Assembly: GCF_023241715.1 (NCBI RefSeq)
Contig: NZ_JALQCW010000036.1
Span: 1 to 64,000 of the forward strand
DNA: 64,000 nt
Direction of reading: 5' to 3'
Source: Pseudomonas morbosilactucae
Lineage (GTDB): Bacteria; Pseudomonadota; Gammaproteobacteria; Pseudomonadales; Pseudomonadaceae
This document shows positions 27,231 to 35,375 of the stretch, in pieces. The translations under genes and the position numbers were made by a program. The notes under the pieces are model-generated. The model did no database searches. It saw only the letters and a program-made list of their open reading frames with translations, and was not told the origin of the DNA. How positions within the stretch are numbered: the first letter of the stretch is position 1; each line of letters starts with the position of its first letter.

Positions 27231-28355
27231 TCAGTTCGCCTCTAGAAGGGGGTCAAGCGCACGAACGTGCTCGACTTGCCAGCCAAGCGGAACCACATCG
27301 CCCACCGCCAGCGCAGTATCGAGCTCGGCAATCGGCTGTTTCACGAAGAAGTCGGCCTTGCCGCAGACTTCCAGGCGAACCCGGACGTGGTCGCCCAGAT
27401 AGATGAACTCCGCCACCCGTCCCGAGAAACGGTTGACGCAGCTTTCACTGGAACCGTTGAGGCTCACACGTTCCGGGCGGATCGACAGGGTCACCGGCTC
27501 GCCAATCTTGCCGACGTTGACCGCCAGGGCCTCGACCTTCTCGCCCCGGCCCAGCTCGACCACACAACGGTCGCCGGTGTGGCTGTGCAGCCGGCCATTG
27601 AGGCGGTTGTTTTCGCCGATGAAGTTGGCCACAAAAGTGTTTTTCGGTTCTTCGTAGAGGGTACGCGGCGGGGCGATCTGCTGGATCTCGCCCTGGTGGA
27701 ACACCGCCACACGGTCGGACATGGTCAGGGCCTCACCCTGGTCGTGGGTCACATAGACCACGGTCACGCCGAGGCGCTGGTGCAGGTGTTTGATCTCCAT
27801 CTGCATGTGTTCGCGCAGTTGCTTGTCGAGGGCGCCGAGGGGTTCGTCCATCAGTACCAACTGAGGCTCGAACACCAGGGCCCGAGCCAGGGCCACCCGC
27901 TGCTGCTGGCCGCCGGAAAGCTGGGCCGGATAACGCTGGGCGAACGCCTCGAGCTGGACCATGCTCAGCACGCGTTTGACCCGCTCGCTGATGTCGGTCT
28001 TGCTCAGGCCACGTACCGACAGGGGAAAGCCCAGGTTCTCGGACACGGTCATGTGGGGGAACAAGGCGTAGTTCTGGAACACCATGCCGATGTCGCGCTT
28101 GTGCGGCGGCACGTTGTTGATGGAGCGCCCGGCCAGCTGGATCTCGCCAGCGGTCGGGGTTTCGAAACCGGCCAGCATCATCAGGCTGGTGGTCTTGCCG
28201 GAACCCGAAGGCCCGAGCAGGGTGAGGAATTCGCCTTTGCGAATTTCCAGGTTGAGGTCTTTGACGATCAGGTTCTCGCCGTCGTAGCTCTTTTGCACAC
28301 CACGAAAGCTGACCAGAACATCGTTGGCCCCAGCACTTGAATCGACCTCGCTCAT
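27231..28355 (-). CDS. agtA: ABC transporter ATP-binding protein AgtA
   Basis: ATPase driving the agt importer, PotA-like. Walker A GPSGSGKTT (about 48-56), signature LSGGQQQRVALARAL (about 145) and Walker B LVLMDEPLGALD (about 168) are intact, and the last 100 residues form the TOBE regulatory domain. 374 residues from ATG 28355 with AAGGTG upstream; a GTG two codons earlier is possible. First gene of the agtABCD operon, about 110 nt downstream of a perfect dyad that may be its operator. Confidence 0.9.
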   Translation of the reverse strand: MSEVDSSAGANDVLVSFRGVQKSYDGENLIVKDLNLEIRKGEFLTLLGPSGSGKTTSLMMLAGFETPTAGEIQLAGRSINNVPPHKRDIGMVFQNYALFPHMTVSENLGFPLSVRGLSKTDISERVKRVLSMVQLEAFAQRYPAQLSGGQQQRVALARALVFEPQLVLMDEPLGALDKQLREHMQMEIKHLHQRLGVTVVYVTHDQGEALTMSDRVAVFHQGEIQQIAPPRTLYEEPKNTFVANFIGENNRLNGRLHSHTGDRCVVELGRGEKVEALAVNVGKIGEPVTLSIRPERVSLNGSSESCVNRFSGRVAEFIYLGDHVRVRLEVCGKADFFVKQPIAELDTALAVGDVVPLGWQVEHVRALDPLLEAN

Positions 28356-28462
28356 ACCCACACCTTTTGTTTATGACGGCTGTGGACCAAGCCTAGTGGA
28401 GGCCGCAAAGCGCGCAAATCGGGGGGTAGGAGAGATTCGCCTCAGCCGGATGGAAGGTTGCG

Positions 28463-28480
28463 TGTAGGGATTGCCCTACA
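28463..28480. promoter_or_regulatory. Perfect dyad, candidate AgtR operator
   Basis: TGTAGGG-N4-CCCTACA is a perfect inverted repeat centred about 115 bp upstream of the agtA start. It lies in the 230-bp gap between agtR and agtA, which otherwise shows no gene. NarL/LuxR-type regulators bind short dyads of this kind. AgtR as the ligand is inference. Confidence 0.5.
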
Positions 28481-28585
28481 AGGATGGCGGGATTGGATAA
28501 GCGCAGTGGCGAGTGTGTCGCGGCAAGCGGCAAGAACCGGCAAAGGCTTGGGGTGTGGATGTCGTTAATGGATATGTGGCGGCGC

Positions 28586-29215
28586 CTAGAGCAGTTTGTG
28601 TTCCATCGCGTACTTCACCAATTCGGCCAGGGAAGTGATGTTGAGCTTCTGCATCAGCCGCGCTTTGTGGGTGCTGATGGTTTTGCTGCTCAGGGCCAGT
28701 TGCTGGGCAATGTCGTTGACGTTGGCGCCCTGGGCCAGGCGCTCGAACACCGAAAATTCGCGCTCCGACAATAAGGAATGCAGGGGCCGGCTGTCCGTCA
28801 GGCCGACCTCGAAGACCATGCGGTCCGCCAAGTCCGGGTCGATGTAGCGCCCGCCCGAAGCGACTTTGCGAATCGCCGTCAGCAACAGCGACGGATCGCT
28901 GTCCTTGGTGGCGTAACCCGCCGCGCCAACCTTCAGCGCCCGGGCCGCCATTTGCGCCTCATCGTGCATGGACAGCACCAGGATCGCCGGCGGGTTGTTC
29001 AAGGCGCGAATGCGTGGAATCGCCTCCAGGCCGTTGACGCCGGGCATGGAGATGTCCAGCAACACCACCTCGCACGGCACATGGCGCAGGGTTTCGAGCA
29101 ACTGTTCACCGTTGCTCGCCTCACCCACCACGACCAGGTCCTTGGCCAGGCCGATCAGTTGCTTGATGCCTTCACGAACGATGGTGTGGTCTTCGGCTAC
29201 CAGTACACGAATCAC
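28586..29215 (-). CDS. agtR: Two-component response regulator AgtR (NarL family)
   Basis: Receiver domain with phosphoacceptor Asp54 (VVLLDISMPG), acidic pair at 8-9 and the switch lysine in ATKDS (about 105). The C-terminal LuxR-type HTH reads VNDIAQQLALSSKTISTHKARLMQKLNI. 209 residues. Starts 40 bp after the kinase gene, so agtS-agtR form one unit. In P. aeruginosa this pair responds to 5-aminovalerate/GABA and to peptidoglycan and activates agtABCD. Confidence 0.9.
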   Translation of the reverse strand: MIRVLVAEDHTIVREGIKQLIGLAKDLVVVGEASNGEQLLETLRHVPCEVVLLDISMPGVNGLEAIPRIRALNNPPAILVLSMHDEAQMAARALKVGAAGYATKDSDPSLLLTAIRKVASGGRYIDPDLADRMVFEVGLTDSRPLHSLLSEREFSVFERLAQGANVNDIAQQLALSSKTISTHKARLMQKLNITSLAELVKYAMEHKLL

Positions 29216-29255
29216 GCAGTTCTCCTTTTTATCAGGGCGTTATCAAAGCAGTGGT

Positions 29256-31648
29256 TCACGCATCCAGGGGCACCCTGACGCTCAGGGTCGTGCCCTCCCC
29301 CAACTCACTGTGCAAGACCAGGCTACCGCCCATGATCAGCACCCGCTCACGCATGCCTACCAGGCCGAAGGACGTTGGCCGGCTGGCGTCGGCGACAAAA
29401 CCCTGACCATCGTCGCTGATGCTCATGCACAACTCATTGCCCTCCAGAGCCAGGCTGAGTTCGACAGTATGCGCTTGCGCATGCCGCATGACATTGGTCA
29501 GCGCCTCTTGAAGGATACGGAACAGGCCGATGGCCTTGGCGTCGCTGAGCACCGGCAAGTTGTCGGGGACCTGGACCAGGCAAGGAATCTGCGTACGCGC
29601 TTCAAAACGCCGGGCCTGCCACTCGATGGCCGAAGCGATGCCGGCGTCGAGGATCGGCGGGCGCAGGGCCGTGGCCACGTCCCGCACCAACTGGAACAAC
29701 TGGGCGATCAGGCGCTTCATGCTGTTGAGCCGCTCGTGTAGCCCCGGATCAAGCTGGGCATAGGCCAGCTCGCACATGGAGGTTTCCAGCTTGAGCACGG
29801 TGAGCATCTGCCCCAGTTCGTCATGCACTTCCCGGGCGATGTGGGCCTTTTCCTCTTCACGCACACTTTCCAGGTGCGCCGAGAGTTCGCGCAATTGCTC
29901 ACGGGAACTGGCCAACTCCAGCTCGATGCGCTTGCTCTCGCTGATGTCCCAGACAATGCCGTCCCAGACAAAGGCGCCGTCATCGAGACGCCGGGTAATG
30001 GCCTTGATTTCCGCCCAGCGCTGCTCGCCCTGGCGCGTCAGGATCCGCCCCTGCCAGGACCAATCGCTGTCGGTGTCCAGGGCCTGGTCCTGGGTGCGGT
30101 GATAACTGGCTTTGTCGTCGGGATGGACCAGGCTGCGCAGCCCCATGTCCCGGTGGCTCAGCACGGCCGGCGCATAGCCCACCAGGCTCTCGCTGCCTTC
30201 GCTGATGTAGGCAAAATCAATCTGCCCGGTAACCGGCGCCCGCTCCAAGCGAAACACCAGCCCCGGCACATTGGCAGCAATGCCTTGCAATCGCGCTTCG
30301 CTTTCACGCAGGGCGGCCAGGGCGCGGCGGCGCTCGGTGACGTCATTGAGGTAGACCACCAGGTATTCACTGTCGCGAAAGCGCAGGAAACTCAAGGACA
30401 CGTCCACCGGCAAAATGCTGCCGTCGGCTTTCACACACTGGGTTTCAAAACTCTGCGCGCCCTCCTCGCTGGATCGGGCGCGCTTCCACAGGTTCAGCCA
30501 ACGATCCATGTGCAGGTTGGGCTCGAAGTCGATCAACGGCCGGTCAATCACAGCGCCCGCCACGTAACCGAGCATCTCTTCGGCAGCCCGGTTGGCATAA
30601 CGCACATGGCTGTCCCAGTTGACCCAGAGAATGCCCACGGTGCTCTGGTCAATGGAGAACTGGGTCAGGCGCAGGGCTTCTTCACCGGCCGCGCGAAAGG
30701 CAATGTCCTCCCGGGCAGCCAGCAAGCTCTGCTCCAGGCTGCGTTGCTGGCGACGCTGCCAAACCACAATGGCCATGCTGGCCAACAGCAACACCAGGGC
30801 GATCAGGCTGAGGTTCTGCCAAAACCCCGGCGACTCGGCCAACCGCGGGTACTTGGGTTGCAGCCAGCGGTTGTGCAGTTGCTCCAGCTCTTTGGCCGGC
30901 ATCGCATGCAAGCCGTTCTCGACGATGCTGGCTAACTCGGGCCAGTCGCGCCGGGTGGCAACACGCAGCAGTTGCGGCAGGCCGATATCGCCGACCACCG
31001 CCAGCTCGGCGAACTCCGGCTCACCCGAGAGCCGGCTGAGCTGGGCCTCATCGACCACCGCGTAGCGCGCCTGCTGGCTGAGCAGCAATTGCAGGGCCTG
31101 GCGCTCCAGAGGGACGCCCTGCAGGTTCAGGTTGGGATAGGTGACTTTCAGGTAATCGGCCACGGTGCTGGGCATGCGCACGGCGACCCGGGACTGGCTA
31201 TCGAGCTTCTCCAGTTCCACCGCGCCGGAGCCTTTACGCTCGCCTACTACCAACTGCGGCACACGCATATAGGGGTCGCTGAACATCCACAGGCGCAGCC
31301 CGGCCGGGGTTTGGCTCAGCCCCGGCGCCATGTCCACCTCGCCCTCGCGCAGGGCTCGCTCCAACTGGGCCTGGTCAGGGAAGTTGCGCCAGCTCAGCTC
31401 GACCTTGAGCGCCTTGCCCAGCCATTGCATCAGCTCGACGTTGGCCCCGGAAAGGCGTTGCAGGCGGCGGTCGTACAAAGCGAAAGGAGCCTGCAACACC
31501 AGGCCCACCCGCAGTTCCTTGTGCTGTTCGAGCCATTGCTGCTGCTCCTGGCTCAAGGGCACGGCGGCACCGGAGTGGCCGGTGCCGCCCAGGCCATCAA
31601 GGGAAGGCAGAGACAGCCGATAACCAACAGGCAGCGCATACGCATCAT
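29256..31648 (-). CDS. agtS: Sensor kinase AgtS, frameshifted after the signal peptide
   Basis: Sensor histidine kinase. The main frame encodes a periplasmic solute-binding (SBP_bac_3-like) domain, one membrane helix (NLSLIALVLLLASMAIVVW), two PAS domains, a HisKA_3 box (AHIAREVHDELGQM) and an ATPase domain (DDGQGF, GLVGMRERV). That frame has no signal peptide and only a poor TTG at 31670. In the next frame ATG 31648 opens a textbook signal peptide (MMRMRCLLVIGCLCLPLMAW) that hits TGA at 31553 after PVPP. One extra base near 31561-31562 would join them into 797 residues. Either a sequencing error or a kinase that cannot be exported. Confidence 0.82.
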
Positions 31649-31722
31649 CTGAACTCTCACCCACTGACAAATACTGACCAACCCATTAGGCTGCCGGGAT
31701 TACTTCTGGCCTGGAATATCCG

Positions 31723-32721
31723 ATGCCCTTTGTCTACCGCTCGGCACTGCCCGCATTGTGCCTGTCGCTGATCCTGCCCTGTGCCTTTTCTGTCAGCGCC
31801 GCCGAACCGGCACCCGCCGCAACGGAAAAAGCCGCCGAGGAAAAACCCCAGGAACGTCAACCGCTGCTCGAGCGCAGCCAGGAAGATGCCACGGCCCTGG
31901 AGCGCCAGATTCCACCCCAGGAACAACAGCAACTGCAAGCGGGCGGCGACACTTTCCTCGCCCTGTGGAAGCCCGCCAACACCAGCGACCCGAAGGGCGT
32001 GGTGATTATCGTCCCCGGGGCCGGGGAAACCGCTGACTGGCCGCAAGCCATTGCACCGCTGCGCAACAAGTTGCCGAACGCCGAGTGGAGCAGCCTCAGC
32101 CTGACCCTGCCCGACCTGTTGAGCGACGCCGCGCAAGCACGGGTCGTCGAAACGCCTGCGCCTGCCCCTGACGCCAAGGTTGCCAGCAGCAAAGACGCCA
32201 GCACCGAAGCCAAGCCCATCGAGCAGGTCGCCGGCGGTGAAGCCGATATTGCCGACCGCGCAGTGGTCGAGAGCGCCGACGAACAGGCCAAGGCCGACGC
32301 GGAACGGCTCTTTGCCCGCATCGACGCGGCATTGGCCTTCGCCGAACAACAGAACGCCCGCAGCATCGTCTTGCTCGGCCATGGCACCGGCGCCTATTGG
32401 GCGGCGCGCTACCTGAGCGAAAAACAACCGGCCCAGGTGCAGAAGCTGGTGATGGTCGCGGCCCAGACACCGGCCATCGGCAAGCCGGAGCTGGCGGCCG
32501 TGACCCCGACGTTGAAACTGCCCACTGCGGATTTTTTCTACAAGGACCAGCCCCAGGCGCAAAAAGCTGCGCTGGAGCGTTTGCAAGCCAGCAAACGGCA
32601 AAAGGCCGCGGACTTTACCCAGATCGCCCTCAAGGCCTTGCCGGGCAATAGCGCCGCGCAGCAAGAGCAACTGTTCCGGCGCATACGCGGCTGGTTGAGC
32701 CCGCAAAACGTCGAAAGTTGA
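31723..32721 (+). CDS. DUF3530 family alpha/beta-hydrolase-like exported protein
   Basis: Function unknown. Residues 1-26 are a signal peptide (ALPALCLSLILPCAFSVSA), followed by an Ala/Glu-rich linker. The core has a hydrolase-like fold with a GHGTGAYWA elbow (about 222) where the usual nucleophile serine is replaced by Thr, so enzymatic activity is doubtful. A charged, Ala-rich insertion (about 145-200) interrupts the fold. 332 residues. Divergent from agtS with a 74-bp gap and convergent with djlA. Confidence 0.78.
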   Translation: MPFVYRSALPALCLSLILPCAFSVSAAEPAPAATEKAAEEKPQERQPLLERSQEDATALERQIPPQEQQQLQAGGDTFLALWKPANTSDPKGVVIIVPGAGETADWPQAIAPLRNKLPNAEWSSLSLTLPDLLSDAAQARVVETPAPAPDAKVASSKDASTEAKPIEQVAGGEADIADRAVVESADEQAKADAERLFARIDAALAFAEQQNARSIVLLGHGTGAYWAARYLSEKQPAQVQKLVMVAAQTPAIGKPELAAVTPTLKLPTADFFYKDQPQAQKAALERLQASKRQKAADFTQIALKALPGNSAAQQEQLFRRIRGWLSPQNVES

Positions 32722-32741
32722 ACCCAACCGCCCGTAGCGCA

Positions 32742-32762
32742 CCTGCAGCCTTAGCTGGCAGG
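32742..32762. terminator. Hairpin between convergent DUF3530 gene and djlA
   Basis: CCTGCAGC (32742-32749) and GCTGGCAGG (32754-32762) form an imperfect stem with a four-base loop and one bulge in the 61-bp gap. No T-run. Could be a terminator or a REP-type sequence. Confidence 0.4.
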
Positions 32763-32782
32763 CGCGCCACGAGCGACGCGGT

Positions 32783-33550
32783 TTAACGAAAGTCCCGGCG
32801 CTGGCGGATCAACGTGTAGGCGCTGTGCAGTTCACGGGTCTTCTCGGTGGCCTCACGCACCTCATTGGCGGTGGCACCGGTGCCGGCAATCTTGTCCGGG
32901 TGGTGCCGACTGAGCAGGCGTCGATAGGCTCGCTTGATCTGCGCCGGCTCACTCGTGGCGGAAACACCGAGCAGGCGCAACGCATCCTGATAACTCCCGG
33001 CACTGTTGGTGAGCGGTCGCTTGTTGGGCTCATAGTCATGGGCCAAGGCCTGAACCTGCGGCGCACTCCACCCCAACCACTTGCCCCATAGCAGCAGCAA
33101 TTCACGCTCGGCGCTGCCCGCTCGCCCATCGGCCCAGACCATGCGCCAGCACGCGCGCAACACGCCCTCTGCCGCATGGGGCTGAGCCCCGAGGCGCCGC
33201 AGGTAACCGCGCAAACGATCATTGCCCGACTTACCCCGGTTGAACGCCGCAATCGCCCGACGCTGGGCCGACTCGGCCATTTCCAGGGCGCGCATTTCCT
33301 GGCGCGCCTGCTGGATATGCCCATCCACTACCCGACCATCACTTTTGGCCAGGCGCCCCAAGAGCACGAACAGCAGTTCATCATTGCGCAGCGCCGGACG
33401 ACCGCCCAAGCGCTCGCGCACATGGGCCCAGCTGTGCAACTGCAGGCGCCGATCCAGCGCCTGCCCCAATAACGCGCCCAATATGGCCCCCGGAATACTG
33501 GCGATGGCAAACCCCGCTCCGGCTCCAATCAGAGTCCCTGGCCATAACAT
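32783..33550 (-). CDS. djlA: DnaJ-like co-chaperone DjlA
   Basis: Membrane-anchored Hsp40. Residues about 1-28 form a glycine-rich membrane segment, about 55-160 a TerB-like domain, and about 188-255 a C-terminal J domain with the DnaK-stimulating HPD motif (SRHHPDKIAG). 255 residues matches DjlA. It ends one base before murU begins on the same strand's upstream side, so amgK-murU-djlA are probably one transcript. Confidence 0.88.
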   Translation of the reverse strand: MLWPGTLIGAGAGFAIASIPGAILGALLGQALDRRLQLHSWAHVRERLGGRPALRNDELLFVLLGRLAKSDGRVVDGHIQQARQEMRALEMAESAQRRAIAAFNRGKSGNDRLRGYLRRLGAQPHAAEGVLRACWRMVWADGRAGSAERELLLLWGKWLGWSAPQVQALAHDYEPNKRPLTNSAGSYQDALRLLGVSATSEPAQIKRAYRRLLSRHHPDKIAGTGATANEVREATEKTRELHSAYTLIRQRRDFR

Positions 33551-33551
33551 C

Positions 33552-34223
33552 TCAGCGACTCGCTTCTAGCAGCTGTTCAACCTCGGCCAGACGCTCCAGG
33601 GTGCCGACATCCACCCAGTGACCGCGCAACGTCTCGCCAGACACCTGGCCGTCCGCCATCGCCTTGCGCAGCAACGGCGCCAGCTTGAACGCCCCCGCTG
33701 CGCAACCGGCAAACAACTCCGGGTGCAACACCGAAACACCGCTGTAGGTCAGGGTCGACTCGCCCAGCTGCGGCTCGCACACCTCGTCCTCCACCAGGCT
33801 GAAGTCGCCTGCAGGGTGATGGGGGGGATTGCTCACCAACACCAGATGCGCCAAGCCATGGATCGGCGCGTGCAAGACGCTGAAGTCGTAGTCGGTCCAG
33901 ATATCGCCATTGACCACCAGGAACGGCTCATCCCCCAGCAACGGCAAGGCGCGGAAAATGCCGCCGCCGGTTTCCAGCGGCTCGCCCTCGGGGGAGTACT
34001 GGATACGCACGCCCCAGCGCGAACCGTCCCCCAGGTAATCCTCGATCTGCTGGCCCAGCCAGGCGTGGTTGATGACGATGTCGGTAAACCCCGCAGCGGC
34101 CAGTGCCCGCAGGTGGTACTCGATCAACGGCACGCCGCCCGCGCGGATCAGGGGCTTGGGTGTGGTCAGGGTCAAGGGGCGCATGCGCTCGCCCTTGCCT
34201 GCCGCCAGGATCATTGCCTTCAT
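33552..34223 (-). CDS. murU: N-acetylmuramate alpha-1-phosphate uridylyltransferase
   Basis: Converts MurNAc-1-phosphate and UTP to UDP-MurNAc, the recycling bypass known from P. putida that underlies intrinsic fosfomycin tolerance. The nucleotidyltransferase signature LAAGKGERMRPLTLTTPKPL is at residues about 6-25 and the metal Asp lies in VNGDIWTDYD (about 107). 223 residues. Overlaps the stop of amgK by four bases, matching their consecutive reactions. Confidence 0.94.
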   Translation of the reverse strand: MKAMILAAGKGERMRPLTLTTPKPLIRAGGVPLIEYHLRALAAAGFTDIVINHAWLGQQIEDYLGDGSRWGVRIQYSPEGEPLETGGGIFRALPLLGDEPFLVVNGDIWTDYDFSVLHAPIHGLAHLVLVSNPPHHPAGDFSLVEDEVCEPQLGESTLTYSGVSVLHPELFAGCAAGAFKLAPLLRKAMADGQVSGETLRGHWVDVGTLERLAEVEQLLEASR

Positions 34224-35245
34224 GAGTCGGCTCCGACCGAGGCGCGCAAACTGGCCAGCAGCTCACCCAGCTCCGCCAACTCCGGCCGACGCAGCAACAC
34301 GGCTTCTATATAAGCAAAGAAACGCGGCACGTCGGCCAGGTAGCGCGGCTTGCCGTCGCGATGGCAGATCCGCGCAAAAATCCCGATGACCTTGAGGTGC
34401 CGCTGCACGCCCATCAAATCGCTGGCGCGCAGGAAGTCGTCGAAGTCCGGCTGGACCGGAATACCCCGCTCACCGGCCTGGCGCCAGTAAGCCTCCAGCC
34501 AGGTGCGCACTCGCGCCTCGGGCCAACTGAGGAAGGCATCCTTGAACAGGCACGTGACGTCATAGGTCACCGGCCCATAGACCGCATCCTGGAAATCCAG
34601 CACGCCCGGGTTAGGCTCGCTGAGCATCAGGTTGCGCGGCATGTAGTCGCGATGCACCAGCACCTTGGGCTGGGCCAGGGCGCTGTCGATCAGCAGGTCG
34701 CTGACCCGCTGCCATTGGCCACGTTGCGCGGGGTCGAGCTCGACTCCCAGCTCGCTGCCGACGTACCACTCGGGGAACAGCTCCAGCTCGCGGCGCAACA
34801 GCGCCACGTCATAACTGGGCAGCGGCGCCTGCATCGGCAATTGCTGGAAGGCCAGCAACGCAGTCAGGGCGTCGTTGAACAAGGCATCGGCATTGTCGCT
34901 GTCGATGACGTCGAGGTAGGTCTGATTGCCCAGGTCATTGAGCAAAAGAAAACCGCGGGCCAGATCCTCGGCATAAATTTTCGGCACATTTATTCCCGAC
35001 GTGGCGAGCAAATGGGCGATATCGACGAAGGGTTTGCAGTTTTCCTGAGGCGGCGGCGCGTCCATCACCACAAAACTGCGGCCCTCGCCCTGCCAACGGA
35101 AATAACGCCGGAAACTGGCGTCACTGCTGGCCGCGGTCAATGTGGCCGGGGGCACTGCACCCCAGCCTTGTGCTGCATAAACGATTGCCAACTGCTCATC
35201 GAGCCAAACTTTCAGGTGTTGCAAGCGTACATCTTGGTCAGGCAT
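34220..35245 (-). CDS. amgK: N-acetylmuramate/N-acetylglucosamine kinase AmgK
   Basis: Phosphorylates MurNAc and GlcNAc at the anomeric carbon, feeding MurU. Aminoglycoside-kinase-type fold: catalytic loop VLVHRDYMPRNLM (about 193-205) and metal Asp in VLDFQDAVYGP (about 214-224). 341 residues. First gene of an amgK-murU-djlA run, divergent from lptD across 130 bp. The sugar-1-kinase call rests on adjacency to murU as well as on sequence. Confidence 0.93.
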   Translation of the reverse strand: MPDQDVRLQHLKVWLDEQLAIVYAAQGWGAVPPATLTAASSDASFRRYFRWQGEGRSFVVMDAPPPQENCKPFVDIAHLLATSGINVPKIYAEDLARGFLLLNDLGNQTYLDVIDSDNADALFNDALTALLAFQQLPMQAPLPSYDVALLRRELELFPEWYVGSELGVELDPAQRGQWQRVSDLLIDSALAQPKVLVHRDYMPRNLMLSEPNPGVLDFQDAVYGPVTYDVTCLFKDAFLSWPEARVRTWLEAYWRQAGERGIPVQPDFDDFLRASDLMGVQRHLKVIGIFARICHRDGKPRYLADVPRFFAYIEAVLLRRPELAELGELLASLRASVGADS

Positions 35246-35375
35246 TGCAAGGGTCTCCGACGGCGCTAGCCGTCAAGCGGGTCATGCTTTATTATCCAGC
35301 ATCTTTTTCAGACCATCGAGAGGCGTGCGGCCCCCACCGCGGGCAGATGGCACGCAGGAAGCCCGGACTAATAAG

